The notes: generated from the sequence alone by a model not told the origin. A stretch of DNA of 64,000 bases from Magicicada septendecula (GCA_034769895.1 CM068367.1:124781927-124845926); one strand, 5' to 3'; positions 23,111-36,368 are shown, numbered from the stretch's first letter. A program made the numbers and translations.

Positions 23111-26100
23111 AAACACAAGTCAAATCTAGCGTCATTGAGAAAGTACCATGAATAAAAACATGTCAACGTAAATTTTCCAACTTACCCATATTTAGAAAGG
23201 GAATAGAGATTTCAACGTATATTTACCAACTTACCCGTACTTATAGAAGGAGAGAAAGGAATAAAGATTATTAATAAAAAATAAAATTATGAGAAGGACA
23301 CCTTCCACCAAAGGCAAAAATATATATATAAGATATAGATTTATTTCCAATAGCCATGTCAACGTATATTTACCAACTTACCCGTACTTAGAGGAGGAGA
23401 AAAAGGAACGAAGGAAAGGACATAATTAGTTAAATGAATTATTGAACAATCAAATAACAATTGATATTACTAAGGAGGAGAAATACTGTCATATAATTGA
23501 TACTAGAAGGAAATGATAAAGGAAAAAAAGAAGAGGAAACTGTGTTACATAAGGAGGTAATGATGAATATAAATATAGCTATTAACATTGAATGATTTTA
23601 AACGATAATTTTACCTGCGGAGAACGAAGTATTAATATAATTGAGAAATAATCAGAAGAGTTTAAGAAAGGGAATTTATGTGTAGGAGCCTATGATCTTT
23701 GAATATTGTATTTTTTTTTTTGTTATTATTATTTGTTGCGAAAGTGCAATTATTATTTTTCTGGACAGAGATGTGTTGCCTCTGATTTCAGTAATTATAG
23801 TTAGGGAAGGGCGGAGAATGTATGCCATAGCGAGCCACTCTGACTTCCAACCCGCTATAAAAGTTTAGGGAGTTATATCAAAGATTAAATAATTAACATC
23901 AAGGTAAAAAGGAAAGGAATAGGAGATACGACAAAGAACGAAACATGAATATTGAGATGGATTAATATATTAAAGGAGTAGTACAGGAATTTAATTATAA
24001 GATAAAAGAATGAAATATAAAGAAGCTAATAAAAGGTTAATCTAGAAATGATAATTTCATCAAAACTGAAGAAATGTTTTTCCCAAATTATCAATTTTAA
24101 CGGAGAGGCATATGTAACGTCACAGAATGTTCCATAAAGGAAATTATTTACATAGCAATTTATCATAAGAGGAAAGTGAGGTGAGCAGTATCGAACCCAA
24201 GTAATCCTAAAAAATTTTGTAATATTGTCTAATAATTAATATCATTAACATGAAAAACGACCAGACTATGACTAAGACTAAAACCCCATATATATTATTT
24301 AAGTGAAGAACAGTGTAAAACCAAGTTAAGTTAAAATAAAAAATATATAAATGTTAAGACAAAAATATATGTTTAGGAGCTGAGTCCAATCACTCAGATT
24401 TCATGTACAAATTAATTATTATAGAATTGAGATAAAAACTATATGTAATTGTCAAGTAGACAAAGGTGAACAAATTATCTTAAATAAAGAAAGCTGTAAA
24501 GTGAATAAAAATCAGTTAAAATAGCCAAAAACAGTATTAACTGAAAACATGTAGTAGACCTATAATATTGTAATATTTATGAATTTAATGTTGACAAAAT
24601 GCAACCAAATTACATTATAAAGTTGAAATATAATATAAAGTGACTATACTAATATATCTGACTAACTTAAACACTTTAATAGTCGAGTTAGGAAACTATT
24701 TACCTATACCATATCTGGCTGAAGCCAAGGACCCATCACAAAAAAACAGTCATTTTGACTTAATGATGGCAAAATATTAACAAAAATAAAAGAAAAGGGT
24801 ACAATACTATAGTGTACTATGAAAACAAACATACTCAGTTGAAAATAAGCTCAATTATTAAAGAATTTGACTTATGAGAGTGGAAAGTTGTCACACCAAG
24901 AAAAGAATCACTTATGCAAACCAATATGATGCTAAGTAAGCTTACAATAAAAATAATATGTATCAGGATAAACCAGGTATCACAAAAGATAGACAATATA
25001 ATAAACTCTCAGTGTATACTCGAAAAATCCCATATATAATAAGGAAAAAAGACTAATTATTGTATTTTAACAGTGACAACAACTTAGGCCATAGGCATGG
25101 ACCATGTAAAACTGAACTTATTTATATATTATATGTGTTAAACTTTATTTATTTTGTTATAGAAAGATGATAATATTATGTATTAATGTTGTAGAAGGAA
25201 CCAAACAACTTCACAACAATTTTTTAGTTAAAAAATTGAATTTTTATGGAAACATTCCAAGGTAAGAGTTGTATTTTGTGTTATTTTATTATAGTTAATT
25301 TATTCAAAACCAATCGTAATTAGTATCATTAGATTCAGTTGAAAGCAGAGAATCCAAAAATAGTAATGGCATGCAGATTGTAAGTAGTTAGGTAAAATTG
25401 TTTGACAAATACCAGAATAATTTGTAATAATTTGTAATTTTGTAATATCCTTAGTGTGAAGAATAAGAATTTTTGTTCTAAAGCTTCTACGGAAGTCAAA
25501 TTTGTTCCATGATGTTCCATTTGATTACTCTCGAACATTCTAGAAGGAATTTTTACACAAATACACCGGAAGTTCATGTCAAAAAGCTAAAACAATGAGC
25601 CTTACAGAGTATAAAAGGAAGACAAAATTCGACCGAAAAACACTTTATGCTTTGAATCCAGAAGAGACACATCACCCACGAAACTGGTCATCACACCCGA
25701 GGCGAAACCGAAGAACGAGAAGTCGACGTGAGAACGCAGAAAGGCTTTTCCCGTACATTGACAAAAGACTGACTTAACATCTACAAGAGTATACGCCAAT
25801 GTGTTGCTGAAATAGAGCAGCAACACGACACATTTAATAGAACGCACGCAGCCAGAATATCAGCGGCCCTGGAAGGACCAAAATTTTAATAGAGAATCAA
25901 TTCTGCTGGTATTCGCTACGACAAACTGACTTTGACAAAAATCCCATTAACGTAAAGTACACAAAGCCTATTTTTCAACTGCAGGAGGAGAATCAGCACT
26001 GTGGCGGCTAATTGAGAAACCACGCAAACAGCTGATTTTCGCCGGCAACATTCAAGCGTGAATTCACTGCGAAACCTTTTTCCAAAAAGTGCGAAGTTGT

Positions 26101-26826
26101 AAAAACCGTATTTTGACTTTTAAATAAAATCAGTGCACAAGGAACGTCAACACGAAGAGGCGAGATTGAAAACGTACCCGAGAGAAGTGTCCAGTGCGAG
26201 AAATAATTACCCATCGGAACGTGAGTTGTTCAAAGTTAAAGTCATTTTTACCTGGTAACATTTGTCACACAGTTGTACTACACATGCCACACACCTTCAA
26301 ATCACTTAATTTTTGTAAAGCATCTTATTGATCTGTCTTGGTAGTTCAAAGGAGTCACGTCCTGAGTATAAAGATTTTTCATACACTAAACTCATGCTTT
26401 TCAACTGAGTAAAATAAAATATTTGTTAGCCGATACTTGATTGGAGAAAAAACTTGTCAATAATAATTTACATTTTTTGTAACTCTGCAATTTTATTTTT
26501 TCACGAATGTTAGTCCTTCAGACGATTTTTTAAGATTCATTAAAACATACGTTATTTTTTCAAAGTCAAACGGTCTTGTTCACATTTTTTCATAGAATTA
26601 AATTAACTGCTAAGAAATCAAAATTTTAATTTTAATAACAATTTCTTGGAACAAATGATTCCAAGTGGCGCCCACAAACACATAGTAGCTTAAGTTGTTT
26701 TGCAGGACGACATCATCGCAGAGGATCCAGTCATCAGTAAGTATCATAAAGTGCGCGGAGTGTAATGCCCGACATATAACAACACGACAATACAAACACG
26801 ACTCCACATCACATTTCTGTATATTA

Positions 26827-26829
<3 letters not shown>
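23111..26829 (+). mobile_element. Terminal non-coding region and LTR, array right end
   Basis: Third copy of the LTR-bearing block. It ends at about 26829, where TATATTATAA runs into an AT repeat instead of the PBS. It has a few private changes: GAACATTC in the heat-shock element (25532-25546) and a 14-bp near-duplication adding a second AACACGAC at about 26783-26797. This edge defines the LTR 3' end for the whole array. Confidence 0.7.
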
Positions 26830-27023
<194 letters not shown>

Positions 27024-27600
27024 GATTTTCATGTTTAATAAGGCTTACTTAAAGGCACATTTCATGTTTTTCAAGTCTATATAAGTACAACTTTTGAGAA
27101 TATTCAAATACTTTGTTTTTTTAATGAATACATTTATTATGACCTATTTAAATACACACAATAAATACATCATCAGTACACAGTTGAAATATTCAGAAGC
27201 AGTCTAAACAAAACAAGTTAAGAATGTTTAGAAAGAACATAGGAAACAACAACTCCCATTCACCTCAGTACTTTCACTTCTGGGCATATCTCATAAATGA
27301 CATTAACTTATCAAACTCAAAATACTTCAATATGCAGGTAACATACTCCCAATACTTTCTCCACAAAATGCTCTGTACTTCAAGTACTATCTCTTGAAAT
27401 TCTGTCTAAAAAAATGCAACCTCTTAATCAGGCAAACACTTTAATAAATTCCACTATCATGTTTCCTTGTGGTTACTTTAAGAAAGACATTGAAAAAAAA
27501 TGAAACATACCAGATTTAAGTTTCAGGGAAAATTTTATGTACTCATATTAAAGCCAAATTAGCAATTATGTCTGAGGCTTTCATGGCCAGCTTCAATATT
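27024..27600. other. Intergenic DNA, nothing recognised
   Basis: AT-rich sequence with no credible coding frame, repeat or RNA gene that I can identify. Confidence 0.5.
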
Positions 27601-27618
27601 ATGAGAACATCGGCTTGC

Positions 27619-28087
27619 CGGGCTGTAAGGCCGTGGTCCAAGGTTGTTTTGTGCAAACGTTTTGTGCCATGTGGTTGCTACTCGCTGTAGGACACCCATA
27701 TTTATAAACTTTTGGTGCCCGTACAAAGTTGTTGTCTGACACCACCAACCAATCAGAAAAAAGACAAATTCTTATTGGTTCACCACATCTCGCGTCCAAA
27801 GAGCACTCAATGAGAGGGACTAACTGAGTGTTAGTCGTCATACTAGTCGTCGGTGAGTGCGTATTTCCCTCGCCTGTATATGGAGTTTGTCCAGATTCAG
27901 AAACACTCATCTATTGTAATGATTGGCGAGGTGTCCTAATCACAGCCACTAGCAACCACAGTACACTGGTCACTGACTATGAAACCTTTGTCAGTGTTTT
28001 GCAGCCTTCTGCACTGAAGATGGCTGTCGAAGGCATGCCCAAAACGTTTGCACAAAACAATCTTGGGCCCATGGCCTTACAGCCCAG
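27619..28087. repeat. Inverted-repeat element, ~0.47 kb
   Basis: Left arm 27619-27672 and right arm 28034-28087 are imperfect reverse complements over about 54 bases, both containing the core TGTTTTGTGCAAACGTTTTG or its complement. The GC content is higher than the flanks. The centre includes a CCAAT motif near 27748. It may be a MITE-like or foldback element; no target duplication was found and the exact ends are uncertain. Confidence 0.5.
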
Positions 28088-28129
28088 TAAGCTGAAGTTC
28101 CTATTTATCACCGTTTTCAATTAGTCATT

Positions 28130-29567
28130 GTCAGTATGGATTTTATTTGTAAGGTTTTGTTGTCTGCAAGATCTTTTGTCATTCAAATAACTACTCAAAC
28201 ATAATACATTTTTTAAATTTTATGGTAATTTTTCAACAAAAATTATCCTGTTACACATTTATTCTACAATTATAGGAGTTAAATGTGTAATAATGGCTTG
28301 AAGTGTTTTCTTTCTGAAATGCAATACTGCTGGGGCAGCAGTATATACTGAATTTGGTAATTACTGTACTGTTCCTGGATGTCAATGTCCACAACCTTCT
28401 TCGATATAACCTGTTTCTTTTTTTGATTATCCAATCAATGAAGGTGGTCATACCATACAAATTGTATTTAGACTACGGTACAGAATCCTTCAATCCCATA
28501 ACACTTAAAGTTCTCAGTTTGATCAACAACCTATTCTACTCCAGCTTGACTGTCCAGTTGATCATCTCCACTATCTTCAAATATTTTCAGTTTTTTTGAC
28601 TCCAAACTTTTACAGCTGAAAGCACACAAACTGTTTCAGGAACGGCTTCGTATACGACATTTTCATTTTTTTTTTTTCAAATTATCATTCCACAACACTG
28701 TACTTAACTCACTTGGAACTCTTTTCCTTAGGGAAATGTTGTTCAACATAACTACTTACTTGTGCCATATTTGGAAAATATCAATTACATTATTAAATAA
28801 TCATATGTGTTATGATTTCTACTGCAAATATACAGTAAATATGAAAAGAAACATACTGTTCATCATATTTTGACCTGACACATGTTGCTCCTACTGAAAC
28901 ACATCACAATTTTGTCTAAATTCTAATAATGCATAAAACACAAACTATAATAAAAAAAGGAAAATTCTACTCACAAGGCACACTGTGCTATTAATTTTAA
29001 AAATTATCAGCACCATGAAAAGAATGGACTTTTGTTTTGGAATCGCTGTGTAAATGTATCACTGAATGAACGGAATCTGGATGTTGTTCCCACTCGTCCC
29101 TTTGACCTGAAAACAGAAGAAATGTATCTTGTATTTCAAGATATTGGGCACACTAGACACAGAAGTTTGAAATTCCATCAATTAAGTACACACTAACAAT
29201 ACATACTGTACTGTTATTAATTGCAGATATTGTATTTATTATATGTGCCACACGTTGTGGATGCCATTATTTGTGCTGTAATTTTATTTATAAGTATTGT
29301 AATTATGATATTTAATTACAGATATTACTTTTTTCTATCTGCACATGAAAAGAAAACTCTATCTCAGGGTTAACAATTATTAAGTTGATTTATATTATTT
29401 AATACTGTGTATGATTTATTCTTTTCTTTAATCTGTACCAAATAACATTAGTGTATACATTTTTTAATAAATAACAAGGTAAGAATATCTACCATATAAA
29501 TGTAAATAGCTTGACTCTGAATTCTTCACAACTGCAACGGGTTCAATTCTAGTTGATGTTTATCATC
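28130..29567. other. Intergenic DNA, nothing recognised
   Basis: AT-rich, with only short frames that match no family I know. It may be host intergenic or intronic sequence. Confidence 0.5.
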
Positions 29568-29700
29568 TTAGGGCTAGCACAGACGGTCGATTTTTTACTC
29601 GGCCGATTAAAATATCGGTTATTTGAAGTACTGCCTTCAAATTGTTTTGAACGCACAAAAGCGATTAAAAATCGCCCATACATGGGCGAATTCAGTACAG

Positions 29701-30886
29701 TGTAGCGTGTCAATTTTGGGTCCTTTTATTTTGTACAGTAAGGGATATTTACAATTTTTTATTTATTTCATGTTTGTGCGGGATCTTATAAAATTATTGT
29801 GTAACGTCATTTTCATAATAACAGAACACGTATTGAGAAACAGTGGTGTAACAAAGCGAAACGCAGTTTGCAGTTGAGTAAGGCGGCAAAGGAATTCGCG
29901 CCCCCTTCGAAATTCTAAGAACTTTGTATATGTGCGTCGACGCCCGTACGTAACCTAGCCGGGCGGAGCACCGTTAGTGACGCTTTGAAAACTCAACCGA
30001 AGCTGTGAAACATGGCGCTGGGACGAAAAGTTAGTAGCTCCAAACAACCAGTACAGGAAACGTCGTTAAACCCCGCCTACTACTAATGACACCAGCAGAG
30101 CCGAGGCCAATATCGTCCTCGCACACCACACATATACCAGCTCTATTCCATGCATAAAGTGGTTACCCCACAACAATTAAGCATGAACGGCGACTAAAAC
30201 CTGATGGCCATGACTGCGCACTTCCCGCGACTCAAACAAGCACATTGCCCAGTTCGTTACTGATTGTGTCGGCGCCGACACGGAGCCAAGTGAGCTTGGC
30301 CAAATTTTATAACTTTTTAATCAAGAAGTAGTTTCAAAGCAACCAACAGGAGTCAGTGTTAGTAGTGTGCATGGGAGAGTAATCACATCAGTTATATTCT
30401 ACCGCTACGAAATTATTAACATAAATGAAACGCGCTCGAACAGTTACCGCGTGCCGGCCGTAAGGGGCATTCTTATAAAATGTTAGGGGAGGGTAATTTT
30501 CTGTGTGTTTGAGTGAGTGTACAAAATATGCAGGCTGGGCAGTTTCGAGTGTGTGTATGTAAAAAATTAAGGTAAGCAGTAGCATAAGTTAGATTAAGTA
30601 CGATTATCGTACGCTGATTATGGAACCAAGCAATAGGTTTCCACAAAATTACATCAGATACAGTAAAGTGTATAAAGAAATTATAAATGAGTCAAAATTA
30701 AAGTGAAAGGTAATTCTCTTCTTAAACATGTGTTATGTAAATTATTTACGCAACCTTAAAGATTGTGCTTGTATCCGAACGTACGTATGACGCAACCCTG
30801 AAGCCAAGGTGATGAGTGTTGGTAAGTATAAGTTTCTTCACTCTTATTTCGCATTTTTTATATATCATTTATTAATGAACATAACA
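29701..30886 (+). repeat. 5' LTR of element A
   Basis: It runs from TGTAGCGTGTCAATT to GAACATAACA, 1186 bp, with TG...CA ends. It matches 36369-37553 almost base for base. A GGTAAGTA splice-donor-like motif lies at 30821-30828, about 66 bases before the PBS. Short frames within it are not credible genes. Confidence 0.92.
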
Positions 30887-30887
30887 A

Positions 30888-30907
30888 TGGCGCCACGAAC
30901 CGGAACG
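30888..30907 (+). other. Primer-binding site of element A
   Basis: TGGCGCCACGAACCGGAACG starts one base after the LTR end. The tRNA primer is not identified. Confidence 0.7.
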
Positions 30908-31064
30908 AATTTAATAATATAAATTCCATACCTACAAGTAGGATACAAGCGTAATTTAGAGGTTGAGTGAAAATACACAAAATGTACTTATGTAAAGTTA
31001 CGCAAAATAAGTAAAGAATATTTGTTCACATAAGAAACAGAGTAAATACCTAAAAATAATAATA

Positions 31065-31802
31065 ATGGAAAATACAGCAGAGAACGGAGTCGATTTGTCC
31101 GACTCGACTGTGATAAGCGAAACAGCTGAATTTGACGAATCAGCTGTGATGAGTAGTCTTGAAATGCATTCAACACCGAATGTAGGTCAAGACGACAAAA
31201 CTATGAATGTAAGTAACACAAATGAAAAAGATAATACAGAGGATTCAGGGATTCAAGCAACCCCGACCTCAACAAAATACAATAAGGTGGATGATGATCC
31301 AATGAGTATTGTACTTAATTTATTAGAGAAAATGAATAATAAATTTGATAGTCGCTTTGACAGTAATGACATAAAATTAGATAGTCGCTTTGACAGTAAT
31401 GACATAAAATTAGATAGAAAAAGTAGAGATATTAATGAGTTGAAATATGAAATTCAAGAAATTAATAAACGTTGTAAAAATACCCATGAGACAATAATGA
31501 CCAGTTTAAATAAATTAGAACAAAGTGTGGAGCGAATGGGAGTACATGTGATAAATACAGAGAAAAATAACACAAATGAAAATTGTAATGACAAGTGTGA
31601 AAATATGATACCAGAGAAAGAGTTAATAAATGATAACAATAATGTTGAAAATCATGAGAATAACAGTAATGTATTTGAAGAATTAGTATCGGAGACTGAT
31701 ACGGTAAAAATAAAGAATGAGAGTACTGATGGGTTGGTGGAATGTGATTATGAGATGTTAAGGTGTGTTAGTGAGTTAGAGAGAGAGAGAGAGGAAAAAT
31801 AA
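31065..31802 (+). CDS. Element A ORF1: coiled-coil, Gag-like protein (245 aa)
   Basis: The frame starts MENTAENG and ends in a Glu/Arg repeat encoded by a GA microsatellite at about 31780-31796. Residues 80-160 are helical and charged, with two tandem copies of a 13-residue block (DSRFDSNDIKLD). The stretch NTHETIMTSLNKLEQ...ERMGVHVINT is closely matched by the protein of the element at 62409 (NTHEIFKNNLNKLDQ...ERMGVGVINT). No zinc knuckle is visible. The position directly after the PBS suggests a Gag role, but the family is not recognised. The frame probably once continued into the next one and was broken near the microsatellite. Confidence 0.6.
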   Translation: MENTAENGVDLSDSTVISETAEFDESAVMSSLEMHSTPNVGQDDKTMNVSNTNEKDNTEDSGIQATPTSTKYNKVDDDPMSIVLNLLEKMNNKFDSRFDSNDIKLDSRFDSNDIKLDRKSRDINELKYEIQEINKRCKNTHETIMTSLNKLEQSVERMGVHVINTEKNNTNENCNDKCENMIPEKELINDNNNVENHENNSNVFEELVSETDTVKIKNESTDGLVECDYEMLRCVSELEREREEK

Positions 31803-31818
31803 TGTTGTAGTAGAGTAG

Positions 31819-32331
31819 GGACAGAGGGGAAATTTTCCTTTTATTATTTATGATGTCTATGATGATGATTTAATGTGGTCACAAGTGTTGAAGGGCAAGA
31901 GTCCCGTAGTAATAGATGAATTGAGGTGTTTATTTTTGTTGTGTAATGTTGTACCCTCTGTAGGTAATAATGATGTTGAAAGTGTGATTTGGTATGGTGA
32001 TGAAAGAGATTTAAGCAGAGAATTGTGTGTGGAGAAAGTAACAGAATTATATAACTTAAATAGAAAGTATGAAGAATGGAAGGAAAGTTTAAAAGTATAT
32101 TTGAGTAACAATGATTATAAGGATTTGACTAAAGTAATTGACCCGATCACGAATGTATTTACCAACGGAGACTTAACAAAAATACCTAACGTAGACTGGT
32201 TTCATGAGTATTTTAGTATGATGAATGAGTTTAGTTTGTATGGTTACAACACACAAAACAGTCATTTGTGTGGTGATAAAATAGAAAGATGTTATGTAAA
32301 ACCAAGGTTAATTTGGGACGATGGAGGTTAA
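31819..32331 (+). CDS. Element A ORF2: conserved C-terminal domain ending WDDGG
   Basis: This frame is open from 31819, just after a TAG, with its first ATG at 31873. It begins GQRGNF, matching GQRANF in the element at 62409. It ends CYVKPRLIWDDGG, matching CKTRLLFDDGG (47004) and CYKNVRLLYNDVG (63460). Protein similarity between elements that differ widely in DNA points to selection on the protein. No known domain is recognised. It lies in a different frame from ORF1, separated by the GA-rich tract, and I think both were one protein. Confidence 0.55.
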   Translation, partial: GQRGNFPFIIYDVYDDDLMWSQVLKGKSPVVIDELRCLFLLCNVVPSVGNNDVESVIWYGDERDLSRELCVEKVTELYNLNRKYEEWKESLKVYLSNNDYKDLTKVIDPITNVFTNGDLTKIPNVDWFHEYFSMMNEFSLYGYNTQNSHLCGDKIERCYVKPRLIWDDGG

Positions 32332-33160
32332 ACTGTAAAACAATAAAAGACAGTGAATAAACATTATGTTTTATGGGTTTTTGACATGGCAAATTTGGAC
32401 AATGAAGTGCGGAAAAAACTGAACAATTAATAACAAGAGTTTGTAAATAAAATGTAGTGAATTTATTTGTGTGCATTGTGGAATGTTAAGTAAATAATGT
32501 GTGTACGTAAGATGATTGTTGTAATAATAATATTGAAATATTTGCAAGTTCAATAAATATCAGAATTAATTGTGAAAACAGTAATTGACTAATGGTAATT
32601 GTTTCGATAACTATATAATTTATATTTTTGGTAATTAATTAAATTAAAACAATTTGATACATGTTAAATATTTTGATTGATTATTTGAATGTTAATTAAT
32701 TAAATTTTTTAATGAATTTAATTTATTTTATGAGATGGAAATTTGGTAATGAATGATAGATTATTTGATGTAAACTAATAATTTTTGTAAAATGTTTCAG
32801 AGATGAGGTGGAAGTATTGTGATATGATGATTATGTTTTGTATATATCATGTTAACTGAACTGTAAGTATAAAATTTTATAATCATGTATAACAAAAATG
32901 TTTACAGGTAACTAAGATTTTAATTCAGTAATAAGATGTTTATTTGAAATAATTGTGTTCAATAGAAATGATAATTTAAAATTTTAATAATAGATGAAAA
33001 ATGATATATACTAATGATTAATAATAAATTTTGAAGATTTTAAGAAAGTCCAATGGTCGAAAGTGATGAATGAGTTAAATGATTCTTGATGAAAATATTA
33101 TATTTATTTTAATGTATATAAAAAATTTTTTATTAGGTTATGATTATAGTTAGTAAGTTG
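32332..33160. other. Element A interior, AT-rich non-coding
   Basis: Very AT-rich sequence without open frames or recognisable relics of pol. Confidence 0.6.
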
Positions 33161-33600
33161 CTATTGCGGGGGTGGCCTGTGCTCCCGTAGATAGCGAAAT
33201 GGGTTGGGGGTAACAGAGAGTGTTACCCCCATCGGAGGCGAAAATGTGCGGCACATTTTTTTTATTCGTGTAAATTAAAATTTACACACTGCTAAACGAC
33301 CGTGTCGCACATAGTAGTAATGACTGTAACAGGCAGTGAAATGCAAGTTTAGATTTCCCCAACTTTTCGGGCGATTACTGCCTTACCAGCACTAATCGTG
33401 GATTTGGCTAGCGGCCAGCTATGGTCATATCAAGTCCCTTGACCATGGCTGACTTGAAATTGGTACATATTAGAAATTCAATGGGGGGAGACAATTAGGG
33501 GAAATCTCCCGGAACTATGAAACAGCAGCTGCCACTCTGCCCGCTTGGGGGTAGCAAAGACAGGTGGTAGACTCGCATTAAGGGCGAGTAATTATGTAAC
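33161..33600. other. Hairpin-rich, GC-richer module in element A
   Basis: Three perfect inverted repeats lie in a row: 10 bp at 33206-33215/33221-33230 (GGGGGTAACA), 9 bp at 33241-33249/33251-33259 (AAAATGTGC) and 9 bp at 33268-33276/33279-33287 (GTGTAAATT). A further pair, ATGGTCA and TGACCAT, lies near 33421-33448. Composition differs from the surrounding DNA. It could be a structured RNA region of the element or a small inserted element; I see no target duplication. Confidence 0.5.
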
Positions 33601-34227
33601 GAGAATATGTTGATATTCGATAATGTTCAAATGTAATAGCAGAAGCAAAGACACGGAGAGGTAAAACCTGCTCCAAAATATACAGTCTTTGTCGAAGCGC
33701 AAGGGCGAGACAGTCCTCCATAACTTGAAATAGTGTGTGTGGCTGGGAGGTGGCTCAGATGAGCCACGAATGTAAATTTTATAACATAAAAAATTTTTTT
33801 AGTGCAAAGTTTGATCAAATAAAACTGCTTGTGCTCTGTTAAATAACTAGTGCTCAGACACTCAAGACCAGGTGTTCATGCTATAATTTTAAGTGTATTA
33901 TTTTATTGTTGCAAGTTAGATATATGTGTTGATAAAATATGTGTTTTCATGATATGTGTATACTTTAAACTAAGCCAATAATTCAACGTCTGGCAGGCGG
34001 TCAATATGATTTATCCGAATCAGAGAAATGGGAAACAAGGAGGTGAGAAATAATGATAAATAAATATATGTATATTTCATATAAGTTGTTCAATTTTGAG
34101 ATGTTTTTTCATTATGTTAGGATATCAGCTGATCAGCAATAACAGGTCACTGGTATATTGGTTTGTAAATGTTATAAGTAATTGAGGTTCAAGGTAATGT
34201 TTTAATGTATTATAGATATTTTAAAGT

Positions 34228-34521
34228 AATGATAACAATAATAAAATAAACCTCCGCTCAACAGTCCGTTAAGGACCAAGGCGTACCGCGCGGCTTTTGT
34301 GTTAGTGTGACGGTGTATGGCTAGTACTACGCGCCACCAGCCGCTAGTTGCGGTATTCACAGCCAGGAGGCGGCGCTGTTATCTCAGCGCCTACTCAGTT
34401 TGCCTCACGACGCTGAGTGCACGCCGTACGGAGCCTCCGCCGGGAATTGAACCCGGGACCACGAGCGCATCAATCGCCCGCGTTAGCCACTAGACCACCT
34501 GGAGGCAATGATAACAATAAT
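34228..34521 (-). mobile_element. tRNA-derived SINE with 15-bp target duplication
   Basis: The body is 34243-34506, read on the minus strand. AATGATAACAATAAT flanks it at 34228-34242 and 34507-34521. The minus strand begins with a tRNA-like head: A box TGGTCTAGTGG (34487-34497) and B box GGTTCAATTCC (34443-34453), the internal RNA polymerase III promoter. About 190 bases of unrelated body follow. A long direct repeat at the ends implies LINE-assisted insertion. It inserted into element A after that element was in place or as part of its lineage. Confidence 0.88.
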
Positions 34522-35218
34522 TTGATAAAATGAGAAATAAAGTAACAATTTGTGAAAGTTAACAAAAGATAGTTTTGGGTGATAAATGTTTTATGGGACA
34601 TATAGATCTGTCCAAAATTGAATTCTAAGTGAAGTTGAAATAGTAGAGATGATATAATGTAATATTGTTTTGAAGTAATGTAGTTTTGTGAAGTATTGAT
34701 GTTGACACAGTAGTTACGGAGAATAATTGTAGAGTTTTGAATGATATGTTGTTGTTTATAATTAATGATGTTATTTTGTTGTAGTTGTAGTAAGGTAATG
34801 AGATTGAGATTTTTTGGGGATGGCAATTTTGTATTAGGGGATAGTGTAATGTAGGAGTCCGCAACAAGGGTTGGGACGGGATAGGTACCGATTTAGTGGG
34901 GACGGGGCCGCCTTAGGTAGAATCCAGGGGCCAAATAAGGGAATTGAGTTTTTGGGGGCGGGGAAACACGTATCCTATGTACAAAGGGTTAGAGAGTATT
35001 TTTTTTTATATGTAGAGAGAAGGTGGCGATTTGAGTCTAATGATAAGTAGGTATTAGAGTGTCTTGATTAGTACAGATTTTGATAGAGTTGGGTGTCATG
35101 TGAGTCACAGTTGTTAAGGTGTTATAGTCACGGAGAAAGATTATATAGGTATACAGATCTAGTACAGTCAATGAGGATAAATAATTTACATCACCCACAG
35201 TAATGTAGAAGCAGATTG

Positions 35219-36000
35219 TTAAAAAAAAAAAAAAAAAAAAAGAGGTTTATAATAGAACATAAAATTTTATTTTTTAAACCAGTGACAGATTTCTGATAGT
35301 ATTTGGTAATGTAAAATTAAGAATTATTTATTTTATATAATTTAAAGGTCAATTTGCTTATTATTTATATTAATATTGTGTTTGTTTTAAATGTTTTATT
35401 TTATTGTTTTGTGTTTCAAATTAGATTATTACTGATGTCAAATGAAATTTCAGATAGAAAGTATACATAACATATGTAGGTCAAGGGTCTTGGACTTGAC
35501 CTAGTTTCGATCAGCTGATGAGGTCATACACCCACTAAGCTTGTATAGTAGGAAGTCAATTTAATTTGTTTATTTAATCAATTTACACCAAATTTTAAAT
35601 AATTTCTATATATAAACGAATCGTTTTAAATAAATTTAAATTTGTTTTGAATTTAAAAATTTTTGGAAATTTTAATTTTTTGAAAAAAGAAAAAAAAATC
35701 TGGATTTTTCGCCTGCCAGTGAATGAATATTTTAAGTGTTGATTATTATATTATTTGTGTATTAACCATGTTTATTTTTATTGATTTATTTGTATTGCAG
35801 TGTACTGTTAGATTATAAGTGATTACATGTTAGATTAAGGATGTGTTTAGATTAGGAGAAAGGTTTAAATTAATGCATTTTAAGTAGAAAACAGAAAACC
35901 AGGAAGAGAATTTTTGAGTATATTATTTTGAATTTTGAATTTTTTTTGAATTTTTCATAAATTTTAAAAGAATTTTTCAATTTTACAATGTGTTATGTCA
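35219..36000. other. Element A interior, AT-rich with poly-A
   Basis: A run of about 21 A begins near 35221, followed by AT-rich DNA with no open frames. Nothing else is recognised. Confidence 0.5.
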
Positions 36001-36139
36001 ACAGGTAATGTGAGTGTGTGTGAGCCCAGTACCTGCTAAAGGCAGCCCAGCTTGCATAAAAGGGGAAACATATCAGTGGAGGATCTGGCATAATTTAAGC
36101 CAGGGATTGAGGATTTTGGGGGTAGCATGTTAGAAGGTG

Positions 36140-36250
36140 AGGTGCGCTGTGGTACGAGTCTGTTCGATTTCTCGGTGTTGGGATCTCTTACGGAGAAGTC
36201 CAGTGATCTCGTTCAGATGGGTCCATAGTCGCTGAGCCAGGGGGGTCGTG
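36140..36250 (+). other. Conserved non-coding block, element A
   Basis: The stretch containing GGTGTTGGGATCTC, GAAGTCCAGT and CCAGGGGG recurs in the same order in element B at 48784-48855, though the two elements are otherwise diverged. It is not open in any frame across both copies. It could be a packaging or structured RNA signal; that is inference. Confidence 0.6.
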
Positions 36251-36317
36251 TACCCATGTAGATTAAGAACAAGGGGGTTGTTGGCACCAGTTCCTCACCG
36301 GTCCTCTTCGGGGTTTA

Positions 36318-36360
36318 TCGATGAGATTTCTTCTGTTGTGAACAGCAGAATTCTCATCGA
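36318..36360 (+). other. Hairpin next to the 3' LTR, element A
   Basis: Arms of 20 bases (36318-36337 and 36341-36360) pair with two mismatches around a 3-base loop; the outer part is TCGATGAGA with TCTCATCGA. It lies eight bases before the 3' LTR, directly ahead of a GGGGGTAT tract. Element B has a hairpin of the same arm length in the same place with a different sequence. Confidence 0.75.
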
Positions 36361-36368
36361 GGGGGTAT

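Noticed and set aside
34435-34506. A functional tRNA gene on the minus strand
   Set aside because: A and B boxes are present, but it continues into a non-tRNA body and is bounded by a 15-bp target duplication, so it is a SINE.
35510-35530. CTGATGA in element A as a hammerhead core
   Set aside because: No GAAA partner or stems surround it, unlike the two PLE copies.
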